A stretch of DNA of 64,000 nt from Aquimarina sp. BL5 (GCF_003443675.1 NZ_CP031963.1:62001-126000), one strand, 5' to 3'. Shown: positions 34,723-44,451, counted from the first letter of the stretch. Translations and numbers: made by a program. Notes: generated from the letters alone by a model not told the origin.

Positions 34723-35703
34723 CTAGTCGTAATACAAGTTAATTTTATCTCTTACAGTATCCAGCAAACGAATCAATTGTAGGCTTTTATCAAAAGTCAT
34801 AATGGTACTTTCTTTATTGCCTTGTTCTAGCATTTCTTGTACGTGAATTGCCTCAAAGCTATAACCATTTGTGTTTGCTGTAAATTCATGTAATTTCTGA
34901 ATTCCATCTCGTGTTATGGTAACAGAAGAAGGTTCGTGAAAACGACTGTTAATAGTAATGGTTCCGTTTTCTAATTCAATGATAGCTTCAGTATTTGTTT
35001 TTTCTGTAATTGAAGAATATAAAGATGCTAGGGTGTTGTTTTTGTAAGTGAGTAGCATAGAACAATTTTCATCTATTTCATCTTCATTAAATGTAGCATT
35101 CGCTTCGATTTCTTCGGGATATCCTAATATGCTTAGCGCAGCAAATAGAGGGTAGATTCCAACATCTAGTAGGCTTCCTCCGCCAAGTTTTTTGTTAAAC
35201 AATCTATTTTCAGTATCATAAGTGCTAGCAAAACCAAAATCAACTTTTAAATTTTTTACTTTGCCCAGTTCATTAGATTGTATGATATTTAAAACATACT
35301 TGTAATGAGGTAGGAAATAAGTCCATAGGGCTTCCATTAGAAATGTATCGTTGTTTTTTGCGACAGTAATCATTTCTTTTACTTGTTTTGTATTCATGGC
35401 AAAAGGTTTTTCGCATAAAACAGCTTTTTTATGAGTAAGGCACATTAACGAGTTTTCGAAGTGAAAAACATGAGGAGTTGCAATGTAGATGATATCTATT
35501 TCGGGGTTTGTTACGAGTTCTTTGTAACTTCCGTAGCAGCTATAGGTATTATATGCTTTTCCAAAATCTTTAGCTTTTTTTAAATCCCTACTAGCTACTG
35601 CATATAATATAGCATTTGGTATAGTCATTAAGTCCTCAGCAAACTTATGCGCAATTTTGCCACATCCAATGATTCCCCATTTAAAGTTTTTTTTCTGATT
35701 CAT
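34723..35703 (-). CDS. Gfo/Idh/MocA family oxidoreductase
   Basis: A 326-residue NAD(P)-dependent oxidoreductase acting probably on a sugar or cyclitol. The N-terminal Rossmann fold has GIIGCGKIAHKFAEDL, with VCEKPFAMN and a conserved VYIATPHVFHFEN-like stretch (here IYIATPHVFHFEN); the C-terminal half carries FASTYDTENRLFNKKLGGGSLLDVGIYP. A single gene behind an AT-rich upstream region. Dihydrodiol-dehydrogenase-like or trans-1,2-dihydrobenzene-type activity is common in this subgroup but cannot be read here. Confidence 0.85.
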   Translation of the reverse strand: MNQKKNFKWGIIGCGKIAHKFAEDLMTIPNAILYAVASRDLKKAKDFGKAYNTYSCYGSYKELVTNPEIDIIYIATPHVFHFENSLMCLTHKKAVLCEKPFAMNTKQVKEMITVAKNNDTFLMEALWTYFLPHYKYVLNIIQSNELGKVKNLKVDFGFASTYDTENRLFNKKLGGGSLLDVGIYPLFAALSILGYPEEIEANATFNEDEIDENCSMLLTYKNNTLASLYSSITEKTNTEAIIELENGTITINSRFHEPSSVTITRDGIQKLHEFTANTNGYSFEAIHVQEMLEQGNKESTIMTFDKSLQLIRLLDTVRDKINLYYD

Positions 35704-35941
35704 TGATTTTTATAAAATAGTTTAGATTGTATTTATAAATTTTAAAGGGTATTTTCCCTATTTATTTTGAATTATATAATTGAGATTTATGAGATTTAAA
35801 TTAGCATTTAATGATGATTCTTTTGTAAATCGTTTAATTATTTAACATAAATATAAAACATGTGTATATACCAGCAGTTTTTTTTGAGGTCTTATTAATT
35901 CTTGGTAAATTTAAGACACTCACCTTTAAAACCAAACCATT

Positions 35942-36274
35942 ATGAAAAATCAAACTACCCCAAAAGAATTACCAACTCGTCAGACACATACACTTAGATT
36001 AAGTCGAATGAAAGAAGAGCTTTCAGGAATGCTTATTGAATTGCATTCTTATCGTTGTGAACCGTGTACTCCAGATATGCATAAACAATTTTTGGAGTTG
36101 GATGATAGTGGGCGTAGATTAAAACAAACCATTAATAGGGCTGCAGATTTATTAAAAGATTCTGTAAAGTTTTCAAAAGAAATAGGAGATGAGGTTTTCG
36201 CGGCAATGAAAAAGTATCATAGTTTTCAAAAAAACATGTATTCATATAGATCTGAAGCTGTTGTACATCATTAG
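35942..36274 (+). CDS. Small hypothetical helical protein
   Basis: A 110-residue protein not recognised as any family. It is charged and helical with no signal or membrane segment, begins TTPKELPTRQTHTLRLSR, contains a CEPC pair near residues 39-42 and a later KDSVKFSKEIGDEVF, and ends in His-His. It is an isolated gene, flanked by 238 nt of AT-rich DNA upstream and by a strong terminator downstream. Its codon use looks like that of its neighbours, so it is likely a real gene. Confidence 0.6.
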   Translation: MKNQTTPKELPTRQTHTLRLSRMKEELSGMLIELHSYRCEPCTPDMHKQFLELDDSGRRLKQTINRAADLLKDSVKFSKEIGDEVFAAMKKYHSFQKNMYSYRSEAVVHH

Positions 36275-36295
36275 TATTCAAAACTTAAACGCTAT

Positions 36296-36332
36296 AAAAA
36301 AACCTCGATATGTATTAAATCGAGGTTTTTTT
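36296..36332 (+). terminator. Rho-independent terminator
   Basis: A 14-bp stem (36296-36309 with 36319-36332) with a 9-nt loop; the distal arm ends in a run of T. It terminates the small hypothetical gene. Confidence 0.85.
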
Positions 36333-36496
36333 TATATAATTATTGAGTAATTCAACTGTTGTATAGGATCTCTTAATTGTAATAATTACCATAACACTCA
36401 GTTCTTTAATGAAATAAAACACTTCTTATTGTTTATAGTAAAGGGCTTAATAAGGTTGTCGTGCATAAAACCTAATATAAATCAAAGAGTTTATTG

Positions 36497-36526
36497 TTGG
36501 TGACCTCTCAGTAATTCTTATATTTG
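36497..36526 (+). promoter_or_regulatory. Strong Bacteroidota promoter for the FabG-like gene
   Basis: TTG (36497-36499) is followed after exactly 19 nt by TATATTTG (36519-36526), the consensus form for this phylum. The predicted transcript starts near 36533, so the TTG start at 36524 lies inside the promoter and the ATG at 36590 is the real start. Confidence 0.65.
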
Positions 36527-36589
36527 AAAACACAAAATCATACATATCATATATACATGGTGTGTAACCAAAAAAATATTATAGAGCGA

Positions 36590-37336
36590 ATGAATCTCTT
36601 ACAAGGTAAAACTGCCATTATCACAGGTGCTACTCGTGGTATCGGAAAAGGAATAGCACAAGTTTTTGCAAAACAGGGTGCGAATGTAGCATTTACATAT
36701 AGTTCTTCAGTAGATGCGGCAAAAGATTTAGAAAAAGAATTAAATGATTTAGGTATTCAAGCTAAAGCATACCAAAGTAATGCTGCCAGTTTCGCAGAAT
36801 CTGAAAGCTTGGTAAAGGATGTTCTGGAAACTTTCGGAAGTATAGATATTCTGATCAATAATGCAGGTATCACAAAAGATAATTTACTTATGAGAATGAG
36901 TGAAGAAGATTTTGATAAAGTTATCGAAGTTAATCTTAAAAGTGTTTTTAATATGACCAAGGCGGTACAGCGAACAATGCTGAAACAGCGCAGTGGAAGT
37001 ATTATTAATATGAGTTCTGTGGTTGGGGTAAAAGGAAATGCTGGTCAAGCTAATTATGCAGCTTCAAAAGCTGGTATTATCGGTTTCTCTAAGTCGGTGG
37101 CCTTAGAGTTAGGTTCCAGAAATATACGTAGCAATGTAATTGCTCCTGGTTTTATTGAGACGGAAATGACAGGTAAACTGGATGAAAAAGTTGTTGATGA
37201 ATGGAGAAAAGCAATACCATTAAAACGAGGAGGAGCTCCAGAAGATATAGCAAATGCTTGTCTATTTTTAGCTAGTGATCTAAGTGGATATGTAACTGGA
37301 CAAGTTCTTAATGTAGACGGCGGAATGCTAACTTAA
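36590..37336 (+). CDS. fabG: 3-oxoacyl-[acyl-carrier-protein] reductase
   Basis: A 248-residue FabG-type SDR, reducing 3-oxoacyl-ACP with NADPH in fatty-acid synthesis. It has TGATRGIGKGIA near residues 11-22, NNAGITKDNLL, the Tyr/Lys pair in NYAASKAG, IAPGFIETEMT and the end YVTGQVLNVDGGM, a much closer match to housekeeping FabG than the SDR at 9384. The start at 36590 is chosen because the longer frame (36524) begins inside the promoter. The gene stands alone. Confidence 0.9.
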   Translation: MNLLQGKTAIITGATRGIGKGIAQVFAKQGANVAFTYSSSVDAAKDLEKELNDLGIQAKAYQSNAASFAESESLVKDVLETFGSIDILINNAGITKDNLLMRMSEEDFDKVIEVNLKSVFNMTKAVQRTMLKQRSGSIINMSSVVGVKGNAGQANYAASKAGIIGFSKSVALELGSRNIRSNVIAPGFIETEMTGKLDEKVVDEWRKAIPLKRGGAPEDIANACLFLASDLSGYVTGQVLNVDGGMLT

Positions 37337-37498
37337 ATCAAACTCTAGAATTACGATTAACGATTTTCGAATAGTTTTTAATAAGTTTAAGACCTTTTTA
37401 ATTAAATGTTTTTATTTTCAGGTTTGTAATTGACTATCTTAAAAAATATGGAAAGTGAAAAATTGTAAAACTGAACGTTTACATCGTAATTAATAAGA

Positions 37499-39529
37499 AT
37501 GCAGACACAAAATATAGGATTGATCATAATAGCGGGAATAATTGCATTAGTTATAGCGCTATTCCAATATATGTATAAGGCAAAGAACAGAACCAAAAGG
37601 AACTTGTTCTTTGCTTTTTTACGTTTTCTAAGCGTATTCGCATTACTGGTTTTATTAATTAACCCAACATTTCGAAAAAATACATATTATACAGAAAAAC
37701 CAACATTAGTAGTTTCAGTTGATAATTCTTCTTCAATAAAACATCTTAATCAAGATCAACAAGTATCACAGTTTGTAAACCAGATCCAAACAAATAAAGA
37801 GCTTAAGGAACGATTTGATATAAAGTACTATTCTTTTTCTGATGATTTAAAGGATACCATAAGCCTTAGTTTTAATCAGAAACAAACAAATATTTCTAAG
37901 GCGTTAGATAATCTGGATCAGATTTATAAAAACTCTAATGCTCCTACAATATTAGTTACAGATGGTAATCAAACTTATGGTCGAGATTATCAATTTAGAA
38001 GTAATGCTTATAAACAGCAGATTTACCCGGTTATAGCTGGAGATACTATAAAGGTAACCGATACTAAAATCCAACAGCTTAATGTAAATAGATATGCATA
38101 TCTTAAAAATAAGTTTCCAGTAGAGGTCATTCTTACATATTCTGGAACTGAAAATATAAACACTCGGTTTGAAGTAAAATCGGGTAGAAATATGATATAT
38201 TCTCAACCGGTTTCTTTTTCTAAAGAGAATAATTCTAAAGTAATCAATTTTACATTAGCGGCTAGTAATGCTGGTGTGTTACAATATAATGCTACGCTTA
38301 TTCCTGTCGATAATGAAAAGAATAAAGTCAATAACAGCAAGGATTTTGCAGTAGAAGTCATTGATCAGAAAACGAATATACTGTTGATTAGTGATATGAC
38401 TCATCCGGATTTAGGCACGATCAAAAAAAGTGTAGAAAGTAATGAACGTAGAAGTCTTACTATTATTAAGCCATCCGAAGTAAAAGATATTGATGAATAT
38501 CAATTGATCATTTTATATCAACCCAATGCCAGATTTAGAGGTGTTTATGAAAAAATAGAAAATGTTAGAAAAAATCGGTTTACGATTACTGGTGCTAAAA
38601 CTGACTGGGCATTTCTTAATAAGATTCAGAATAAATACAGGCAAGAAATTACCAGACAAACAGAATATTATTTACCAAGATTTAATGCTAACTACGGAAC
38701 ATTTCTAGCAGAAAATATCGGTTTTGAAGGATATCCACCATTGATTGGAACCTTTGGCGAAATAAATGTTGATTTTTCTCACGATGTACTTTTAGAAAGA
38801 AATGTAGGTAATATTACTACAAATGAACCTATGTTGGTTACTATAGAGGATAATGGACTAAGAGAAGCAGTTTTATTGGGTGAAGGTATATGGAGATGGA
38901 GGGCCCAGAATTATCTTGATAATAAGAATTTTGAAAGTTTCGATGATTTTTTTGGAAAGTTAATACAATATCTAGCTTCTAATAAACGGAAAAGTAGATT
39001 AAATACTATTTCAGAATCTTTCTATTATGGAAATGCCAGTATTAAGATCAAAGCAGAGTATTTTACGAAAAACTATGAGTTTGATCGTAGAGGAAGCCTA
39101 AATATAGTTGTTAAAAATAAAGATAGAGAAACATCTCAGACAATACCGATGTTACTAAAAAACAACTCGTATGAAGCTGATCTTAGTAGTTTGTCATCTG
39201 GTAATTATGATTATACTGTAATAGTTACAGGTGAAAATATATCACGCTCCGGAAGTTTTAGCATTTTAGATTATGATGTAGAACAACAATTATTGAATGC
39301 AGATGTAACGAAACTAAGACAAGTAGCGACTAATACTGAAGGAAAGGCTTATTTTATGGATCAAAATAGTGTTTTGATTCGTGATCTGATTGAGGATCAA
39401 AGGTATCAGGCAATTCAGAAGAGCAAAGAAAATATCGTATCTTTAATAGATTGGAAATATCTTTTAGCAATTATAATATTTTTACTAGCTGTAGAGTGGT
39501 TTATGCGAAAATATAATGGGCTTATTTAA
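37499..39529 (+). CDS. Membrane protein with VWA-like domain
   Basis: A 676-residue protein with two hydrophobic helices near the N-terminus (about 7-24 and 36-56) and one at the C-terminus (about 650-670). Between them a von Willebrand A-like domain has the metal-binding DxSxS motif as D75-S77-S79 (in SVDNSSSI) and LVTDGNQT further on. The rest is beta-rich and periplasmic in prediction. It resembles the membrane BatA/BatB or CRTF-type proteins that form a surface complex. The next gene, a prohibitin, is only 23 nt away and is likely co-transcribed. Confidence 0.8.
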   Translation: MQTQNIGLIIIAGIIALVIALFQYMYKAKNRTKRNLFFAFLRFLSVFALLVLLINPTFRKNTYYTEKPTLVVSVDNSSSIKHLNQDQQVSQFVNQIQTNKELKERFDIKYYSFSDDLKDTISLSFNQKQTNISKALDNLDQIYKNSNAPTILVTDGNQTYGRDYQFRSNAYKQQIYPVIAGDTIKVTDTKIQQLNVNRYAYLKNKFPVEVILTYSGTENINTRFEVKSGRNMIYSQPVSFSKENNSKVINFTLAASNAGVLQYNATLIPVDNEKNKVNNSKDFAVEVIDQKTNILLISDMTHPDLGTIKKSVESNERRSLTIIKPSEVKDIDEYQLIILYQPNARFRGVYEKIENVRKNRFTITGAKTDWAFLNKIQNKYRQEITRQTEYYLPRFNANYGTFLAENIGFEGYPPLIGTFGEINVDFSHDVLLERNVGNITTNEPMLVTIEDNGLREAVLLGEGIWRWRAQNYLDNKNFESFDDFFGKLIQYLASNKRKSRLNTISESFYYGNASIKIKAEYFTKNYEFDRRGSLNIVVKNKDRETSQTIPMLLKNNSYEADLSSLSSGNYDYTVIVTGENISRSGSFSILDYDVEQQLLNADVTKLRQVATNTEGKAYFMDQNSVLIRDLIEDQRYQAIQKSKENIVSLIDWKYLLAIIIFLLAVEWFMRKYNGLI

Positions 39530-39552
39530 AAATTTAAAACTAAACATTTATC

Positions 39553-40368
39553 ATGGAAAAATTACCTAAAATAGGGTTACCTATTCTAATTATTATTGTA
39601 CTGACAATTGTCTTTATTTCAAAATCTACAGTCACTATCGGCTCCGGAGAAGCTGGAGTGCTTTATAAAACGTTTGGCGGAGGAGTTGTAACTGATGAAG
39701 CACCCCTTGGGGAAGGTTTTCACTTAGTGTTGCCTTGGGATAAAGTGATTGTATATGAAGTAAGGCAGCAAGAAGTTTTTGAGAAAATGCAAGTACTTTC
39801 TTCTAACGGTCTGGAGATAAAATTAGATGCATCAGCGTGGTTTCAACCTCAATATGAAAAATTAGGATTACTACACCAACAAAAAGGAGAAAATTATGTG
39901 CAAAGAATATTATTACCAACGATAAGATCTGCAGCACGTAGTGTGGTAGGTAGATATACACCAGAGCAATTATACTCTAGTAAAAGAGATGTTATTCAGA
40001 AAGAAATTTATGAAGAGACTAAAAAAATTGTTGGAGATCAATATGTACAACTTAATGAAGTATTGGTGCGTGATGTAACTTTACCGCCAACTATTAAAGA
40101 GGCAATTGAACGTAAGTTAAAGCAAGAACAAGAATCCTTAGAGTATGAGTTCAAATTAACAAAAGCTCAAAAGGAAGCAGAAAGACAAAAAATTGATGCA
40201 GAAGGTAAGGCAATTGCTAATCAAATCCTTAGTGCTTCGTTAACGGATAAAATTCTTAAAGAAAAAGGAATTCAAGCCACTTTAGAGTTGGCAAAATCTT
40301 CTAATTCTAAAGTAGTAATTGTAGGTTCCGGAAAAGATGGAATGCCTTTAATTCTAGGAAATCAATAG
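39553..40368 (+). CDS. Prohibitin/SPFH family protein
   Basis: A 271-residue membrane-anchored protein. Residues 8-28 form one hydrophobic helix, followed by the SPFH domain (GEAGVLYKTFGGGVV, GFHLVLPWDKVIVYEVRQQ) and a long coiled coil (about 180-235: KLKQEQESLEYEFKLTKAQK). Proteins of this type form large ring assemblies in the inner membrane and often regulate the FtsH protease or organise lipid microdomains. It lies downstream of the VWA gene and ends before a strong terminator. Confidence 0.9.
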   Translation: MEKLPKIGLPILIIIVLTIVFISKSTVTIGSGEAGVLYKTFGGGVVTDEAPLGEGFHLVLPWDKVIVYEVRQQEVFEKMQVLSSNGLEIKLDASAWFQPQYEKLGLLHQQKGENYVQRILLPTIRSAARSVVGRYTPEQLYSSKRDVIQKEIYEETKKIVGDQYVQLNEVLVRDVTLPPTIKEAIERKLKQEQESLEYEFKLTKAQKEAERQKIDAEGKAIANQILSASLTDKILKEKGIQATLELAKSSNSKVVIVGSGKDGMPLILGNQ

Positions 40369-40404
40369 AAAAAAGGTATATCTAGTATATCTTCTAAATT
40401 TAAG

Positions 40405-40438
40405 ACCATCATATAATATGTGAATATTATATGATGGT
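40405..40438 (+). terminator. Rho-independent terminator
   Basis: A perfect 15-bp stem (40405-40419 with 40424-40438), GTGA loop, then a run of seven T. It ends the VWA-prohibitin transcript. Confidence 0.88.
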
Positions 40439-40607
40439 TTTTTTATGCTTATGAATCAATTAGGTAATAATATCTAACTGCCTTTTTATCTATTGTTTAC
40501 GCTTTATGAAAATACGGGTTTATAGCATTTAGTTTAAAAAAATGTATTTTAGCCTTGTTAATAATTGTTAATTTTTCTAATCAGAATTTCGCTACATCGC
40601 TATCCGT

Positions 40608-42815
40608 ATGAACAAACAGGATATTTCTATATCTAAAATCACCAACTTACTTGATGAATCCTTTAAGCTTAGGGTTAACAATCTGAAGGATAGTGTAAAG
40701 CTCGCGACAGAAGCATTGGAGTTAAGTGAAAAAATACAAGATGATAGATATATTGGTAAAAGCTTAAATATGCTTTCGTTATATAACATGATTCGCGGAA
40801 AAGGGAGTAAAGCATTGTCTTTTGCTGAAAGAGCTATCGAATGTTTCGAATCTTTAGAAGATGATAGAGGAATTGCAGATGCTAAATATAGTATTGCTGG
40901 AATACATTATAAAACAAACAATTATCATCTTGGGATGATATATCTTATTGACGCCTTGGTTATTTACCAAAAGTATGATGATTGGCATAATCAATCACGT
41001 ACTCAAAAATCATTAGGTACTATTTATGAAATTTTAGGAGATGAAAATAACGCCTTTGAGGCCTATAGAATAGCAATTGAAACTGCAAAAAAATGTAATA
41101 ATAAAAATCTTGAATCCAACGTTTATAATCCAATGTCTGGAATGTTGCTTAAAAATGACAAACCTAAAGAAGCTTTAGAGATTATTAATAAATCTATAGC
41201 ACTTAAAAGGGAAACAAAAGATGATAGAGGGTTTGCTTTTGCTATTTATGGTCGTGGTAAGGTATATAATTACAATAGAAAGTATGAAGAGGCTAGAGCT
41301 GATTATTTGGCAGCATTGAGTATTCATGAAAAGTTTAATGATGTTTTTGGTATAGGAATGACAAAACATAAACTCGCTCAATTATATCTTGAAACAGGAG
41401 AGAATGAGAAAGCCAAGGTGATACTGAAAGAAGTGGTAACTTTTGGAGAAAGATATAACCTGTCCAGAACAAAATTTAAAGCCAGTCATCTTCTTTATGA
41501 AATATATAGTAAAGAAAATAACCACAAAAGGGCTTTAAGATATCTTGAAAGTTATTTAGTAGAGAAAGATGCTTCAGTTAATTCTCAGACGGTAAAAGTT
41601 ATCGAAAATTATGAACGTATTTCGACTTTGAAATATGAACAGCAAGAAGAAAACCTGAAACGCGAAAAAGAAGCTATTACAATAAAGAAAAAACAAGCTG
41701 AAGAAACGGCAAAAATGAGGCAATCGTTTTTATCGGCTATGAGCCATGAAATTAGAACTCCACTGAATGCTGTGACAAGTATTATTTCAATGCTTAAAGA
41801 AAGGGCAGATGCAGATGATCAAAAATTACTTACATCTTTACAGTTTTCGTCAAAAAATTTAATGCGTATTATTAATGATATTTTGGATTTTTCTAAGTTG
41901 GATTCTGATAAGATGGAATTAGAAATGCACGCGGTTAACTTTGAAGAGCTCATTAATAATATTAGAGAAACTTATTTAGGAATGGCTCTCGAAAAGGGCA
42001 TAGAATTGAATGTTAATATAGATGTTACTCTAAATAAATTCTATATCCTTGATGAAACCAAGCTATTTCAAATTTTGGGAAACCTTGTAAGTAATGGGAT
42101 AAAATACACAAATAAGGGATCTGTAGCTATAGATATTGAGTTAATATCTTCAGTAGGAAATATGGACACAATATCTTTTATTGTAGAAGATACAGGGGTT
42201 GGAATAGCTAAAGACGAACAAGTCAAACTCTTCGATAGTTTTTATATACCTTCAACTATTTTAACTAGAGATAATGGAGGTACAGGTTTAGGTTTAGCTA
42301 TTGTTAAAAAAATTGTAGAGTTATATGGTAGCAATGTAGTTTTAACTAGTAAAAAAGGCAAAGGTTCAATCTTTCAATTCGAGTTAGTGTTACAACGATC
42401 TAAAGCGACAGTTCGGATCGATCAAAAGCAAACAAATCAATTAAAGGGTAAGACAGCAATCCTTGCAGAAGATAATGAGGTAAATGCCTTGGTAATGGGT
42501 CAATTGCTTAAAAAATGGGGAGTGAAAATAGAGCGTGTAAAAAATGGATACGACGCCGTAGAGATTGCAAAAAAGACAAAGGTTGATTTTATTTTAATGG
42601 ACATCCATATGCCAGAAATGAACGGCTTTGATGCGACAAAGAATATCAGAAACTCTATAAACGAAAATCAACATACACCTATTTATGCTCTTACTGCAGA
42701 TGTAACGGCGGCAAATAATAAAGACTATTTGACTTATTTTGATGGTTTTTTGTGGAAACCCTTACAAATAGATAGGCTCTTTGATACATTGGTAAACTCA
42801 AAAAAGCCTTTATGA
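40608..42815 (+). CDS. Soluble TPR hybrid sensor histidine kinase
   Basis: A 735-residue hybrid kinase with no signal peptide and no membrane segment. The first ~340 residues are tetratricopeptide repeats (for example DDRGFAFAIYGRGKVYNYNR and TLGTIYEILGDENNAFEAYR, given loosely), followed by a short coiled coil. The HisKA box FLSAMSHEIRTPLNA has H380, the ATPase domain has GNLVSNGIKYTNKG, DTGVGIAK and GGTGLGLAIVKKIVE, and a C-terminal receiver domain has the phospho-acceptor D665 in FILMDIHMP. It lacks a DNA-binding output and has no partner gene beside it. The signal is probably a protein or peptide bound by the TPRs. Confidence 0.88.
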   Translation: MNKQDISISKITNLLDESFKLRVNNLKDSVKLATEALELSEKIQDDRYIGKSLNMLSLYNMIRGKGSKALSFAERAIECFESLEDDRGIADAKYSIAGIHYKTNNYHLGMIYLIDALVIYQKYDDWHNQSRTQKSLGTIYEILGDENNAFEAYRIAIETAKKCNNKNLESNVYNPMSGMLLKNDKPKEALEIINKSIALKRETKDDRGFAFAIYGRGKVYNYNRKYEEARADYLAALSIHEKFNDVFGIGMTKHKLAQLYLETGENEKAKVILKEVVTFGERYNLSRTKFKASHLLYEIYSKENNHKRALRYLESYLVEKDASVNSQTVKVIENYERISTLKYEQQEENLKREKEAITIKKKQAEETAKMRQSFLSAMSHEIRTPLNAVTSIISMLKERADADDQKLLTSLQFSSKNLMRIINDILDFSKLDSDKMELEMHAVNFEELINNIRETYLGMALEKGIELNVNIDVTLNKFYILDETKLFQILGNLVSNGIKYTNKGSVAIDIELISSVGNMDTISFIVEDTGVGIAKDEQVKLFDSFYIPSTILTRDNGGTGLGLAIVKKIVELYGSNVVLTSKKGKGSIFQFELVLQRSKATVRIDQKQTNQLKGKTAILAEDNEVNALVMGQLLKKWGVKIERVKNGYDAVEIAKKTKVDFILMDIHMPEMNGFDATKNIRNSINENQHTPIYALTADVTAANNKDYLTYFDGFLWKPLQIDRLFDTLVNSKKPL

Positions 42816-42834
42816 ACTATAATCCATAAAGGCT
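42799..42834 (-). terminator. Terminator for the minus-strand HhH gene, inside the end of the kinase gene
   Basis: AGCCTTTATG (42805-42814) pairs with CATAAAGGCT (42825-42834). On the minus strand the stem is followed by a run of T, so it fits termination of the gene at 42868. It overlaps the last codons of the kinase gene on the other strand. Confidence 0.6.
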
Positions 42835-42867
42835 ATTACTAGGTTGTGAGTTACTATTGCATTACAA

Positions 42868-43359
42868 TTACTTATTTTTTAGTTTTTCAGCCTGAGCGGA
42901 CCAGTTATCACGTTCTATACGACCTGGAAAAAACTGTATCAAATCAGTTACAGTATCTATATCCTCTTTTGTAAACTTGCTTATTTGATCAAAAGTATAT
43001 ATTCCAATACTGTTTAACTTCTTTTCTATAAAAGGACCTACTCCGCTAATTAATTTTAGATCATCTTTTTCTGATGCATCTGCTTTTCCAAAACTATCAA
43101 AATTTAATGTAGGTTTTTCACCAGATGTAATTGCTTTTGCGGTATCATCAGTTTCAACTGAAATAGGTTTTGAAAATGTAGTATTCGCCTTTTTGAAATT
43201 TCCATTTCTTAGTTTTTCTTTTTCTCTAAGGCATTGGTCTAATTTTTCTTGATATTTATTTTTGAGCGCCCATTTTGATAAAAACCATCCTAATAAAAAT
43301 GCAATTAATAATAATAGTAGCAGACACCACCAATTTGCTTCGTTTAAAAAATCTAACAT
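42868..43359 (-). CDS. Membrane-anchored helix-hairpin-helix protein
   Basis: A 163-residue protein with one hydrophobic segment near residues 10-27 (LLLLLLIAFLLGWFLSKWAL), a charged linker, and a C-terminal helix-hairpin-helix-type segment near residues 100-160 (LISGVGPFIEKKLNSIGIYT, then FDQISKFTKEDI), as in the tail domain seen in many short Bacteroidota membrane proteins. It starts 12 nt after the stop of the OmpA-like gene, so both are in one transcript. The function is unknown; a structural or DNA-linked role is possible. Confidence 0.7.
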   Translation of the reverse strand: MLDFLNEANWWCLLLLLLIAFLLGWFLSKWALKNKYQEKLDQCLREKEKLRNGNFKKANTTFSKPISVETDDTAKAITSGEKPTLNFDSFGKADASEKDDLKLISGVGPFIEKKLNSIGIYTFDQISKFTKEDIDTVTDLIQFFPGRIERDNWSAQAEKLKNK

Positions 43360-43371
43360 ATTTTTAGTTAT

Positions 43372-44286
43372 TTAGTTTACGGTTATTTCTATTCTTCTGT
43401 TTTTTGCTCTGTTTTCTTCTGTATCATTTGGAGCAATAGGATTTGACTCTCCTTTAGATTCTGTTGTAAGTTTCTCCATAGGAATGCCTTGAGAAGCTAG
43501 GTAGTTTTTAACATTGTTAGCTCTTTCTAAACCAAAATATTGATTCGCATTCTCGTCGCCTACATTATCGGTATGTCCCACAAGTAGTACGTTCTTGTTT
43601 GGATACTTGTTTAAATAAGTTTTGAGTTCTAATGCATAATTTGATAATGTAGCGTCAGGTTTAAATTCTTTGGATCCAAAATCAGAATACAAAACCCTAT
43701 TTGCAATGCCTTTTTCAACTTCTTTTAACCTAGACTCGTCTATTTTATGAAAGTTTAGAAGGATGCCACCATTATAATATCCGTTGGTGTCATAATTATA
43801 AGTGTATAATTTCGCTTTAGTAACAATACGATCCCCGTTTATTCCAGCGTTAACTAAGATATCTTTTATAAAATTTGCTCTAGACACTCCTGCTAATGTA
43901 TCTTTCTTTTGTTCTTCTGAGGTTTCATAACCAGAAATGATTAATTCCTGACCTTGATTTTGTCCAAGATAACCAGCTATTTTATTTTCAAAACCTCCAA
44001 TGCCATCTGGGATATTTACTGTAAAGTCAGAGTTGTTAATTTGAAGATTTTCAGGATATCTAAAAACATCAGTGTTTTGATTATTCTTAGCATAAAAGCC
44101 ATGAGCTAGTGCTAAACTATCTTCATAAGCCTTTTTTGCTTTTGCTTCGGCTTCAGGATCAATTTGTTCTTCTACAATAGAAGATCCTCTATTTCTATCC
44201 CCAAGACACCAGTTACAGGAGTAGTACCACCACATTCCCAGTAAGGAGAAAAGGATAAAAACAAAGAACGAAATTAAATTTTTCAT
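43372..44286 (-). CDS. OmpA family protein
   Basis: A 304-residue protein with an N-terminal membrane or lipoprotein-like segment (residues 1-27, with CNWC at its end), a middle region containing a BON/OmpA-like stretch, and a C-terminal OmpA peptidoglycan-binding domain (LLVGHTDNVGDENANQYFGL, GESNPIAPNDTEENRAKNRR). The HTD and NRR motifs are the usual diaminopimelate-contacting residues. It would tie the membrane to the cell wall. A helix-hairpin-helix protein gene follows after 12 nt. Confidence 0.85.
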   Translation of the reverse strand: MKNLISFFVFILFSLLGMWWYYSCNWCLGDRNRGSSIVEEQIDPEAEAKAKKAYEDSLALAHGFYAKNNQNTDVFRYPENLQINNSDFTVNIPDGIGGFENKIAGYLGQNQGQELIISGYETSEEQKKDTLAGVSRANFIKDILVNAGINGDRIVTKAKLYTYNYDTNGYYNGGILLNFHKIDESRLKEVEKGIANRVLYSDFGSKEFKPDATLSNYALELKTYLNKYPNKNVLLVGHTDNVGDENANQYFGLERANNVKNYLASQGIPMEKLTTESKGESNPIAPNDTEENRAKNRRIEITVN

Positions 44287-44425
44287 ATATTGATGATTAG
44301 TGTTAGTCTTTTAAAGTTATAAAAATGTTTTAATTAATTGATTATGATTGAGCGATTTATATCGCTAAAAAAGATGAATAGCAAAAATTTAAGCTGAAAT
44401 GCATTTCAGAAAAAAATATTTTTTA

Positions 44426-44433
44426 TACATTCG
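44426..44433 (+). promoter_or_regulatory. Candidate -7 box of the his operon promoter
   Basis: TACATTCG is a one-mismatch match to TAnnTTTG, 19 nt before the leader ATG. The same TAnnTTCG variant appears before the gene at 27399. No good upstream TTG box was found, so confidence is low. Confidence 0.35.
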
Positions 44434-44451
44434 CAAAGTATTACAAAAAAC

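Noticed and set aside
36524..36589. TTG-started extension of the fabG gene
   Set aside because: The extension begins inside the -7 box of a full promoter, so it could not be translated from that transcript.
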